A stretch of DNA of 40,970 nucleotides from Phycisphaerales bacterium. GTDB lineage: Bacteria; Planctomycetota; Phycisphaerae; Sedimentisphaerales; Anaerobacaceae. The stretch's first letter is position 1, and every line of letters starts with the position of its first letter. Position numbers and translations under genes: made by a program. A model generated the notes under the pieces. The model saw only the letters and a list, made by a program, of their open reading frames with translations, made no database searches and had not been told where the DNA came from. The DNA lies in contig CP070806.1 of the NCBI GenBank assembly GCA_020343675.1, forward strand, positions 3,979,850-4,020,819, read 5' to 3'. Positions 8,197 through 15,452 of the stretch are shown here, in pieces.

Positions 8197-8267
8197 AGTA
8201 GTGTATTCTATATGCACTACTACTGAAGCCCCTGTTCTGTTCCTCCCTCTCCTCCGGACAGGGGCTT
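8197..8267. repeat. Two adjacent hairpins
   Basis: AGTAGTG/CACTACT (7 bp, 11-base loop, 8197-8221) is followed directly by AAGCCCCTGTTC/GGACAGGGGCTT (12 bp with one G-T, 8226-8267). The second shares the CAGGGGCT core with the terminator at 7957-8002. It is followed by TTTAT on the plus strand and not by a proper T-tract. Confidence 0.5.
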
Positions 8268-8546
8268 TATGAGTGAATCGCCCTGTTCCACCTCTGTGAT
8301 GCCTTTTCGCTCGGACAGCAGCATAGCCCGAGATCCCCCGTTCGATTCTTGTACCTTGCTCCGAGCCGCCCGAACTGTACAATGCTTTGATGCAACGGCC
8401 GGTTGAAACAGTGGCCAGTGATGAGACGCCAGACGTGGGGCAAAACGGTGGACCATCTCAGGCTTGAATCTCGAAGGCAGACTTGGTATTCTGCCGAAGA
8501 CAAATCTCAGCGGTGCAGCTGAGCAGAGACAATTGGGAGGTCAATA

Positions 8547-9191
8547 ATGGGCTTTATGACGAATCGAAATCTACTCCAGTCACGTTCTCTCTTTGCCTTG
8601 TCGCTTGCGCTCATCGCAGCGGTAGTAACGGCGACCGGCTGTGGTCCAAAGGCGGTCCGCGGCGGACCGGGAACGGACAATCCGCAACTCGACAAGCCGG
8701 CGATGAGCGTAACGCTTGACCGGGCCGACATCGAATACCTTGTGAGCGAGAACACCAAGGCCCTGTCGGGCTCGGCGATCTGGAATAAGACCATCATGAG
8801 GGCGCCAACGCCTCCGACCGTGGCGATCTGGCCCATCCAGAACGCGACAAGTCAACATATCGACGACCAATTGGCTGCAATTTTGTCCTCGGTGGAAACG
8901 TTCTTAGTGAATTCCAGCCACGTGCGTATGGTCAGTCGAGAGAGCCAGCAACAATTGATCGAGGAGCTGCGTTCGCGCCAGGCTGACATCTACGACCCGC
9001 AGACCATCGGCAGACTCGGCCGGCAGTTGGGGGCCCAGTACTTCGTGACTGGTAAGGTCAGCTCCGTCGAAGAGCGCTTCCGAAGAACCCGCCGGGTGCA
9101 GTACAGCCTCATTCTCCAGGTCCTTGAGGTTGAAACGGGTTTGATCGTGTTCCAGAACGAGGCGTCGCGAAGCAAAGCGCTGAAAGGCTAA
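8547..9191 (+). CDS. LpoB-like lipoprotein (penicillin-binding-protein activator family)
   Basis: This encodes 214 residues. A lipoprotein signal ends at TATGC with lipidated C32. The body follows the LpoB/CsgG-like pattern: a PTVAIWPIQNAT strand, a QQQLIEELRSRQ helix, then the most telling part, PQTIGRLGRQLGAQYFVTGKVSS, which is close to the GRQLGAEYMLYGNLSS region of LpoB as I recall it. A LQVLEVETGLIVFQNE segment follows. In enterobacteria LpoB is an outer-membrane lipoprotein that activates a peptidoglycan synthase; that role here is inference. GGGAGG lies 6 bases before the ATG. A second lipoprotein gene follows 26 bases downstream, a pairing also known in proteobacteria. Confidence 0.85.
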   Translation: MGFMTNRNLLQSRSLFALSLALIAAVVTATGCGPKAVRGGPGTDNPQLDKPAMSVTLDRADIEYLVSENTKALSGSAIWNKTIMRAPTPPTVAIWPIQNATSQHIDDQLAAILSSVETFLVNSSHVRMVSRESQQQLIEELRSRQADIYDPQTIGRLGRQLGAQYFVTGKVSSVEERFRRTRRVQYSLILQVLEVETGLIVFQNEASRSKALKG

Positions 9192-9217
9192 GTCAACAAG
9201 TATCGGGGAGGCGTGGC

Positions 9218-10597
9218 ATGGCCGAGCCGCCACGAGCCCGATTGCACAGACGGGCGCTCATACTATGTGTGCTGTGGGTCGGAGGTTGTGCGACATACAC
9301 CGATACACTCAGCAACGCCCATAAGGCGGCGGAGCGTGGCGACTATGAGGCCGCCATCGCGGTGCTCAATGACGTTCTGGATGTCCCCAGCCATGAACAA
9401 CTCCCCGACGAATGGACCGCCCGTAAACCGCTGGTCGTGCTCGAACGCGGAATACTGCTCCAGGCACAGGGGCAGTACGAATGGAGCGCTCGTGATCTGG
9501 GCGCCGCCGAGACGGAATTGGAGTTTTTGGATTTGAGCCGGGATCCTGTCGGCAGTATCGGCAAGTATGTCTATAGTGACAGCGCAAGGATTTACAAGGT
9601 CCAGCCCACCGAACGCTTGTCGCTCAACGCCCTGAACATGCTGAACTACCTGGCCGTAAGTGACCTGCAGGGCGCAAGCGTCGAGGCGCGGCGATTCACA
9701 ATCGCCCGCGAGTACCTCCAGTCCTTGGCGGAGAACACTAATCAGGCAAGTCCCGGGGCCTTCGGCTCGTACATAGCGGGATTTGTCTTTGAGAAGCTCG
9801 GCGAGCCGGACAGGGCTCTGCGGTACTACGAGCAAACACTCGGCGCCGGCAATTTGCGCGTCCTTCGCGAGCCTGTCCTTCGTCTGTCTCGACAGGGCGG
9901 CTACGTGGGAAGAAAGCTCAGAGCATACCTTCGAGAGTTGGACGGAACCGGCTCGGCCGCGAATCCCAACTCGCCGGAAAGCGCCGAGCTTGACGGCGAG
10001 ATCCTGGTCGTATTGGGCCTCGGCCGTGTTCCCTACAAAATCCCCAGGCGAATGGCGGTCGGAGCCGCCATCGGCTACGCCGGCTTGTGGGCATCCGGCG
10101 ATCCGGATATCCTCACACGCAGTGCGTTTAAGTTCGTCACGTATCCCGAGCTGACCATGCCGGACGATCAGGTTACGGGAGCGACAGTCCGCTTGAACGG
10201 ACAGGATTTGCCTGCGGAGCTTTTGACGGACCTTGCCGCCGAGATTACACGAGAGTATGAAACCATCAAGCCCAAGATCATCGGGGCTGCCCTGACGCGC
10301 ATGATCGCCCGCGCTGTGGCAGCCGAAGGCTCGCGGTATCTGGCTCGCAAGGACAAGAAGAAGACGTCAAGACTCGCCGCTCTGGCCACTGAAGCGGCGC
10401 TGACCGGCCTGGATAAGCCCGACACACGTTCGTGGACTTTCTTGCCGGCTCGCATGTATGTCTGCCGCACTCGGGTCAGGCCGGGTCAGCACGAAGTACG
10501 AATCGAACTGCTTGGAAAAGCCCGGCACATACGGACGATACAGGTGCAGGTCCCGCCCGGAGGCTACGGCGTTGTCGTAGTCACGGAACCGCGGTGA
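9218..10597 (+). CDS. Lipoprotein with helical repeats (COG3014-like), partner of LpoB-like protein
   Basis: This encodes 459 residues. The lipoprotein signal ends at VGGC (C24). Helix-rich repeats follow, of the sort KAAERGDYEAAIAVLNDVL and FEKLGEPDRALRYYEQTL, resembling tetratricopeptide units, up to about residue 240. The C-terminal half is mixed alpha/beta and resembles conserved lipoproteins found next to LpoB genes. GGGGAGG lies upstream of the ATG, and the gene follows the LpoB-like gene by 26 bases, so the two are probably one operon acting at the outer membrane on cell-wall synthesis. That role is inferred from context. No enzymatic motif is seen. Confidence 0.75.
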   Translation: MAEPPRARLHRRALILCVLWVGGCATYTDTLSNAHKAAERGDYEAAIAVLNDVLDVPSHEQLPDEWTARKPLVVLERGILLQAQGQYEWSARDLGAAETELEFLDLSRDPVGSIGKYVYSDSARIYKVQPTERLSLNALNMLNYLAVSDLQGASVEARRFTIAREYLQSLAENTNQASPGAFGSYIAGFVFEKLGEPDRALRYYEQTLGAGNLRVLREPVLRLSRQGGYVGRKLRAYLRELDGTGSAANPNSPESAELDGEILVVLGLGRVPYKIPRRMAVGAAIGYAGLWASGDPDILTRSAFKFVTYPELTMPDDQVTGATVRLNGQDLPAELLTDLAAEITREYETIKPKIIGAALTRMIARAVAAEGSRYLARKDKKKTSRLAALATEAALTGLDKPDTRSWTFLPARMYVCRTRVRPGQHEVRIELLGKARHIRTIQVQVPPGGYGVVVVTEPR

Positions 10598-10664
10598 CGA
10601 CAAGAAGTCGCAGCAACTTCGCTCGAAGAAGCAAGGCGCCACATTCCCGTTCTCAGGTGGCCCG

Positions 10665-11963
10665 TCACTCTTTCGCCGAGAGGTCTATGCAGACCATCTC
10701 GCGGTCGTTTCTGGCATAAATGCGTTTGTAGGCGAAGGCGGGATGGGCCCAGCAAACGCCGCCGCGCTGGCCAAGCTGTCCCTCGGTCGGCTCGATAATC
10801 TTCGCCCGACTGATTTCCCGGAATCCGGCGGGCGAGAGTTGGCTGATAATCAGCTCGCCGCGTTCGTTGAACATCCAAATCTCGTCCTCATGCCGCACCA
10901 TGTGAATGTTGGACCAACGGGCTTTGGGCACGGCTTCGAGGCTTTCCCAGATGCGGTCGCCGGTGCGCACGTCCAGGCAGCGAAGCTCGCCGTAGCTGTC
11001 CACGCCGTAAATGTAATCGCCCGCAATGACGGGAGTTGAAATACAGCAGTGCAGAGCATCGGTATTCCGTTCACTGGCCCCCTTGCGCTGCCAGAGCTTC
11101 TCGACAGCAAGCTTGTCGGGATCGGCCTTCAGTAAGAACGAGCCATCGTAGAAACTGCTGAAGAACAGATAACCGTTCTCGAAGACGGGCGTGGCAATGT
11201 TGATAACCATACGGAATGGCTTGAACGGATGTTGCCAGTGAAGCTCTCCGGTCAGAGGGTCAAGTCCAGAAAAACTATCGCCCGTCCAGCAGACGAGCAC
11301 GCGCCTGCCGGCTTGTTCGATGATAATGGGCGCCGAATACGAAGCCCGGTCGCTCAGGGCCCGCCATCGCTCTTGTCCGCTGACTTTGTCGAAGGCTATC
11401 AGGCAGGCGTTGTCTTGGCCGCCGACATGGCCAATCACCAGGTCCTTTTCTATCAGCGGGGCCGCGGCGATCCCCCAGATAGGCACTCTGATGTCATGCT
11501 CGGCTTTGAGATCCCTGCTCCAGAGGACATCTCCTTTGGCCGCATCGAAACAGAAAAGCTGCCCCATCGTTCCGAGCGAATAGGCCCGGCCGTCATTGAG
11601 GGTCACCGCCGCACGCGGGCCGTCACGATACTGGACCTTTTCGTAGTCCGACTCGTAGGCGTGAGACCAGATCTGTTTACCCGTCGCGGCATCGAAGCAG
11701 TGGACACGCTCAAGCTCCTTTGGAGAATCCAACCGGTCGGTCACATAAACCCGTCCGTCGGCGACGGTCGGTCCGCTGTAGCCGTTTGAAATCGAAACCC
11801 GCCAGAGAACCCGCGATTGCAGTCCATCGAGCGTCCTTACGATGCCTGTTTCCCGCCAGATGCCGTCCCGACCCGGCCCTCGCCACTGGGGCCATTCCCC
11901 GGCCAAAACCTGAACATTGAGCAGAATCCCGATGATAATTGCGAATATAGATTGTTTTCTCAT
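10665..11963 (-). CDS. Exported PQQ-like beta-propeller repeat protein
   Basis: This encodes 432 residues from ATG 11963. A signal peptide (IFAIIIGILLNVQVLAG) is followed by EWPQWRGPGRDG, the typical opening of planctomycete PQQ-like repeat proteins. Blades are visible as repeated motifs such as VHCFDAATGKQIWSH, LFCFDAAKGDVLWSRD, LIAFDKVSGQERWRA, FSGLDPLTGELHWQHP and LRCLDVRTGDRIWES. No quinoprotein dehydrogenase residues can be assigned, so this is likely a periplasmic binding or scaffold propeller and not proven to be an enzyme. The open frame extends 55 codons upstream, but that part lies in dispersed repeat DNA and is excluded. It converges with the upstream lipoprotein gene. Confidence 0.9.
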   Translation of the reverse strand: MRKQSIFAIIIGILLNVQVLAGEWPQWRGPGRDGIWRETGIVRTLDGLQSRVLWRVSISNGYSGPTVADGRVYVTDRLDSPKELERVHCFDAATGKQIWSHAYESDYEKVQYRDGPRAAVTLNDGRAYSLGTMGQLFCFDAAKGDVLWSRDLKAEHDIRVPIWGIAAAPLIEKDLVIGHVGGQDNACLIAFDKVSGQERWRALSDRASYSAPIIIEQAGRRVLVCWTGDSFSGLDPLTGELHWQHPFKPFRMVINIATPVFENGYLFFSSFYDGSFLLKADPDKLAVEKLWQRKGASERNTDALHCCISTPVIAGDYIYGVDSYGELRCLDVRTGDRIWESLEAVPKARWSNIHMVRHEDEIWMFNERGELIISQLSPAGFREISRAKIIEPTEGQLGQRGGVCWAHPAFAYKRIYARNDREMVCIDLSAKE

Positions 11964-11985
11964 GATGATATCGTACCCTCGCTGA

Positions 11986-12148
11986 AAAATTGGCTTTGTT
12001 TTTTCAAATTGGCGACAGAGGGCACAGAGGCTTTTGAAATTGGCCTTGTCTTCTTGCTTTCTCAAATCGCCAGATTCTCCATAAGCCATTCTTATTGCTG
12101 GCTTTGCATCAGTTTTGCTCTCGAGCAAATTGGCTTTGTTTTTTCAAA
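11986..12148. repeat. Three degenerate copies of a dispersed repeat
   Basis: The core TTGGCTTTGTTTTTTCAAA occurs at about 11990-12010 and 12130-12148, with a diverged copy at 12036-12070. On the minus strand it reads FEKTKPI in one frame, a phrase I recall from spurious proteins of Phycisphaerae genomes. The stretch 11964-12444 contains no gene I can support; low-complexity words such as TTTTGCATTTTGCATTTTG follow the copies. Confidence 0.6.
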
Positions 12149-12444
12149 ACAATCTCCCGGCGCGCCGGGACTTTCCGCTATTGCAGCCTGATGGGCAGAC
12201 GGCCGAGACTCTTGATTCTTGCGTTGTGGTTTTGCATTTTGCATTTTGATTCTTGATTTGTGCTGTCCGCCGCCTTTGAAGGAACTGTGATTTGAACTAT
12301 GAACGATCAACTACGAACAATGAACTATCTACTGTTCAGTTGTACTATACCACAGAACCGGCTTGAAGTCGAGTGAAATCCGAAAGAATCTTGGGGGCTC
12401 GTATCTTGTATTGCGTATCTCCTGAAGCGTATGGATACGAATTT

Positions 12445-12466
12445 GTAGGGTGCGATGAATCGCACC
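12445..12466 (+). repeat. REP palindrome, copy 1 (next to the RAYT gene)
   Basis: GTAG is followed by the perfect stem GGTGCGAT-GA-ATCGCACC. It lies 10 bases beyond the RAYT stop codon, with GTAG on the outer side. A 5' GTAG/GTGG tetranucleotide foot is the hallmark of REP sequences recognised by RAYTs. Confidence 0.85.
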
Positions 12467-12476
12467 ACTTGTCTAT

Positions 12477-13049
12477 TCATTCCCCCACGGAATGAGAAAT
12501 CGCCCCGAAATCAGGAGCTTCGCTCTTCTGTCCGCATTGGCACAGCCAATCACGCCCATAGACTCCCTCCCTGACCCAGCGATGAAAGCTCGAATGTCCC
12601 CATTGATGAGGGCACCTCACGTGTTCGTGTTTTACCGGATTGTAGTGTATGTAATCCATATGCCTGGCCAAATCCTGCTGATCGGCAATCAGGTGTTCCC
12701 AGAACCGCCTCTGCCAAACGCCTCGCTCTCCCCTTTTGATTCTCGATTCCGATACCGGCACATCCCGGCCGCCGGACGCGAGCCACGATTTCGTAAATCT
12801 CCTTTTTATCATGCGCCATCGCGCAGAGAAATCATCGTCATCGTCCGGCATCTTCCATATACAGTGACAATGTTCAGGCAAAAGCACAACACCCGGCATT
12901 TCAAAAGGGCGTACTGCCCGGACTTCTGTTATGGCCCGATGCAGAAATGAACGGGCAAGTTCATTGCAGAATATCTTCCGGCGGTTGAATGTCACGACGG
13001 TAAAGAAATAGGTCCCGCCCGTACGAAACCATCGTCTGTAATCCGGCAT
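12477..13049 (-). CDS. REP-associated tyrosine transposase (RAYT)
   Basis: This encodes 190 residues of a Y1/HUH single-strand DNA transposase. It begins MPDYRRWFRTGGTYFFTVVTFNRR, typical of RAYTs. The HUH pair is H60-C61-H62 in LLPEHCHCIW, where most relatives have HLH. The C-terminal signature is VWQRRFWEHLI followed by DYIHYNPVKH, with the catalytic tyrosine at Y133 or Y136. RAYTs cut and join REP hairpins carrying a GTAG foot, and exactly such a REP lies 10 bases downstream. The frame is intact. Its start lies 17 bases after the stop of the preceding membrane-protein gene. The HCH variant may be functional; only the middle residue differs. Confidence 0.93.
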   Translation of the reverse strand: MPDYRRWFRTGGTYFFTVVTFNRRKIFCNELARSFLHRAITEVRAVRPFEMPGVVLLPEHCHCIWKMPDDDDDFSARWRMIKRRFTKSWLASGGRDVPVSESRIKRGERGVWQRRFWEHLIADQQDLARHMDYIHYNPVKHEHVRCPHQWGHSSFHRWVREGVYGRDWLCQCGQKSEAPDFGAISHSVGE

Positions 13050-13065
13050 GATTCTGTTCTATTCA

Positions 13066-13443
13066 CTACAGTTTCTTGATGCGGACAATTTCTTTGGCCA
13101 GGATACTCGCTGTTCCCAGGGCAAACATCGCAAAGACAATCAGCATGGGCCCGAAGCAGAAAACAACGGCGGCGCCGATTGCACAACCGGCCAAGGGCCA
13201 AAGGACAATATCGCGGCGTTTGCTCTTTCTCGTGCCCGGCAGCAATTCAAAGAGTGCAAGCCCTGATGCAAAACCGGCGCCGGTTATTACAGGGGCCGAC
13301 AGCCAGCAGAGGGCTTTTGCAGGCAAAGGGCCTGACATAAGTACCCCAATGGCAATCGCCATCCAGCCTACATAAAAGATACCGGCAAAAGCGACAGAGA
13401 TGATGACCCGAGCGAACAAGCCAAATAAGCATTTAAGATTCAT
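13066..13443 (-). CDS. Small integral membrane protein, unknown function
   Basis: This encodes 125 residues with about four hydrophobic helices: VIISVAFAGIFYVGWMAIAIGVL, LCWLSAPVITGAGFASGLALF, IVLWPLAGCAIGAAVVFCF, and MLIVFAMFALGTASIL, with a basic loop KSKRRD. I do not recognise the family. Its stop codon TAG is part of a GTAG that also borders the RAYT 5' region, so the 3' end may have been set by insertion of the RAYT element. GGAAGAAG precedes the ATG. Confidence 0.7.
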   Translation of the reverse strand: MNLKCLFGLFARVIISVAFAGIFYVGWMAIAIGVLMSGPLPAKALCWLSAPVITGAGFASGLALFELLPGTRKSKRRDIVLWPLAGCAIGAAVVFCFGPMLIVFAMFALGTASILAKEIVRIKKL

Positions 13444-13553
13444 GATACACGCTTCTTCCCGACATGCAGGGTGTGATATTTCGAGACATTCTAATTAGAT
13501 CGATATGTTCTCAGAAGTTCATAGCCCGGTATGATTAAATTCCATTAACATTC

Positions 13554-13574
13554 GGTGCGATTCGTCGCACCTAC
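13554..13574 (-). repeat. REP palindrome, copy 2
   Basis: On the minus strand GTAG is followed by GTGCGA-CGAA-TCGCAC, a slightly changed version of the REP at 12445 (two substitutions and one base fewer at the foot). It sits inside a wider inverted repeat CCGGTA (13526-13531) / TACCGG (13572-13577). It lies between two short membrane-protein genes and is not next to a transposase. Confidence 0.8.
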
Positions 13575-13597
13575 CGGCTTGTTCAACGGCCCCAATG

Positions 13598-13846
13598 TCA
13601 TTTATTATTTATGTAGTTCAAATAATTGAAGACTAGCGTGCCAAAGACAGAAAGCAAAAGTAATATGACAGAAATAAGCATGTAGAAACTGTGATTCTTT
13701 GTTGCTTTTGCAGTCTCTTGAATTGCCTGTGTCTGACGGCGAAGGAACTCGGCTTTAGCCTTCTGATCAATCATAGATGATGGTTGACAACCAGCCATCA
13801 TCTCGGCAACTTCATCTAAGGAGTTATTCTTAGAATCATTACTCAT
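13598..13846 (-). CDS. Small protein with one C-terminal membrane helix
   Basis: This encodes 82 residues. The N-terminal part is polar (MSNDSKNNSLDEVAEMM), followed by an amphipathic segment rich in K, A and Q, and a single membrane helix FYMLISVILLLLSVFGTLVF near the C-terminus. No family is recognised. AGAGG lies 7 bases before the ATG, which supports translation. The A/T-rich codons differ from the neighbours and fit recent arrival with the island. It lies 116 bases downstream of the EVE/nuclease-like gene on the same strand and could belong to the same cassette; a membrane partner for that gene is speculation. Confidence 0.65.
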   Translation of the reverse strand: MSNDSKNNSLDEVAEMMAGCQPSSMIDQKAKAEFLRRQTQAIQETAKATKNHSFYMLISVILLLLSVFGTLVFNYLNYINNK

Positions 13847-13962
13847 ATCTTAACCTCTTTAGCCTTGTATGGCGTGCAACTTGTTGCACACACAGGTCTA
13901 TCCACTAACAAAGAAATCTTGCTCGCCTGTAATTTGACATAGAGACATCATAGTCATTTCTC

Positions 13963-15069
13963 CTACGCTTCTTCAAGTTCACACGATTCTGAGAGTTCGT
14001 CCAGAAATTCGGGTTTGAGGAACCTAATATATGCTGCTGCATGTTTGATCTGGTCTTTTAGGCCGGAAAATGAAATGAACCGGCAAACTTCCGAAAGGGG
14101 TGGACTTAACCGGCAGAACGTCGGACGATTCACTTCCGTCATGACCTTCTCACGTCTATCGTCTGGCGCAACAAGGTAAAGAGGAATATTGAGATTGGGT
14201 TGCATTGCTATCAGATCTGACATGCGAAGCAGTCCGGAGTAGATTGACGTCGTCGATTCAATCTCGAATGCAGCGACGATGGCATTGCCCTGCAACCAAA
14301 GAACATCAATCAACTCGATCGTGCGGTTCGTCGCATCATCGAATTGGAGAGGAAGGTCGGTCTTTAGTCTCGGGAGGTCGGCGAAGTTCTTTCCCCTGAA
14401 GTGCTTGGCCCGGTCGTTTCTGGCAACCCACACGTCGAAACCCATATCAACTCCGAGCTTGAGCAGAAGCCACTGCATTTCAGTGTGTTCGGTAGGAACT
14501 ATGGATTCCTTCAGTTTGAGTGCAGGTTCCTCGTCACTGGTCTCAGGCACTGTAACCGACCCAATCTTCGCCCGAAGGACAGCGGGTCGGTACTTCAGTT
14601 TCCGTCTGTCCACTGGACGCTTGACCGGATTCTGTTTGGCATCAAGCAAGGCCGCAACGACGGCGTCGCCGTCAGCTTGCTTCCATTTGGAGGGAGAGGA
14701 TCGGAAGTGCCCCGTCCATGCATGAGGGCTTGTGAGATTCTCGAAGAAACTGAGTCTGTCTCGCAGCTCAAACACAGGAATGGACGTTTCGGGCGTCAGT
14801 TCCACAATTGGTTTCACACGAAAACGGCACGGGAAGTCGTCGTCATGCCAGATATCACGCTCCGATTCCTTAAACGGTTTGGAAGCGACTTCAAGGATGC
14901 CGATGAACCGGGAGACCCCGGTGAGGTAGCATAGGAAATAGTCACCCTTTGCAATCTTCTGAATCCTCTTCCAGCGTGACTCACGGAATCCCGTAATGGA
15001 ACTGCCGGCGCGCTGAAACTCATCCCAAGTCGTGCCGGTGAAGAGATCGAGCCAGTAGTTCCGTTTCAT
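13963..15069 (-). CDS. EVE-domain protein with C-terminal PD-(D/E)XK-like nuclease region (possible modification-dependent restriction enzyme)
   Basis: This encodes 368 residues. Residues 1-120 look like an EVE/PUA-type domain: NYWLDLFTGTTWDEF, then KGDYFLCYLTGVSRFIGILEV and a ...DIWHDDDFPCRFRV strand. EVE domains read modified bases in DNA or RNA. Residues about 195-320 have a nuclease-like layout: a helix with E197, the strand IDVLWL with D255, and AAFEIEST with E269/E271, followed by a Gly-Leu helix. This resembles PD-(D/E)XK folds, but the usual Lys is not obvious. Together they suggest a single-gene restriction system against modified phage DNA; this is inference. AGGGAA precedes the ATG. 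It sits in the RAYT/REP island, typical of defence genes. Confidence 0.7.
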   Translation of the reverse strand: MKRNYWLDLFTGTTWDEFQRAGSSITGFRESRWKRIQKIAKGDYFLCYLTGVSRFIGILEVASKPFKESERDIWHDDDFPCRFRVKPIVELTPETSIPVFELRDRLSFFENLTSPHAWTGHFRSSPSKWKQADGDAVVAALLDAKQNPVKRPVDRRKLKYRPAVLRAKIGSVTVPETSDEEPALKLKESIVPTEHTEMQWLLLKLGVDMGFDVWVARNDRAKHFRGKNFADLPRLKTDLPLQFDDATNRTIELIDVLWLQGNAIVAAFEIESTTSIYSGLLRMSDLIAMQPNLNIPLYLVAPDDRREKVMTEVNRPTFCRLSPPLSEVCRFISFSGLKDQIKHAAAYIRFLKPEFLDELSESCELEEA

Positions 15070-15362
15070 CGTTCTTTCCCTTCATATGCTCAACATAATA
15101 ACAATACGCAACACTGTTTTATTAACAGTCGAGTCTGCTGGGACTGAAGTCACGAAACTCTTGCATGGCTGACGCTGGTGCTTTGTCGCTTGCTCTTTCG
15201 TCTGAAACCATCCACAAGATGTATATTAGCAGATGTGGGTGCGTTTGTCACGGATTATTCGGGGAAAAACAGAAACAAAAGATTGCCACAGCCCTTCGGG
15301 CCTCGCAATGACATTTTTGTAGTTTTCGGCTTGACCCTGCGAAGCCCTCCCACATTTTCCCT
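15070..15362. other. Intergenic stretch between the EVE-domain gene and the enolase-superfamily gene
   Basis: No gene is supported. The stretch contains a 6-bp hairpin ACTGTT-TTATT-AACAGT near 15112-15128 and, at about 15283-15313, a sequence with core AGCCC-TTC-GGGC followed by CTCGCAATGACA. The latter resembles a short dispersed repeat seen in many bacterial assemblies. Confidence 0.45.
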
Positions 15363-15391
15363 TTGTACCTTTATTGCCCCGGTAGTATAAT
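15363..15391 (+). promoter_or_regulatory. Promoter of the enolase-superfamily gene
   Basis: A perfect TATAAT (15386-15391) stands 17 bases after TTGTAC (15363-15368), a weak -35. Transcription would begin near 15398, giving a leader of about 55 bases before the ATG at 15453. A second TTGACA near 15404 has no well-placed -10. Confidence 0.45.
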
Positions 15392-15452
15392 TGCTCCGTT
15401 GTGTTGACATCACATTTTCCGTTAGTCACTTTAAAATAGAGGTAGGCTATTT

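Larger units (their letters stand above)
7575..8546. other. Gene-free, hairpin-rich stretch between the tRNA and the LpoB-like gene
   Basis: No open frame here has a ribosome binding site together with protein-like composition. The stretch contains an 18-base palindrome (7795-7812), a terminator-like hairpin (7957-8002), a perfect TTCCGCGGAA palindrome (about 8180-8189), a 7-bp hairpin (8197-8221) and a 12-bp hairpin (8226-8267). It may be degraded mobile DNA or hold an unrecognised small RNA. Confidence 0.5.

Noticed and set aside
8300..8400. tRNA-like GTTCGATTC word with nearby CCGAG/CGAGC
   Set aside because: The T stem does not pair and no anticodon arm is present.
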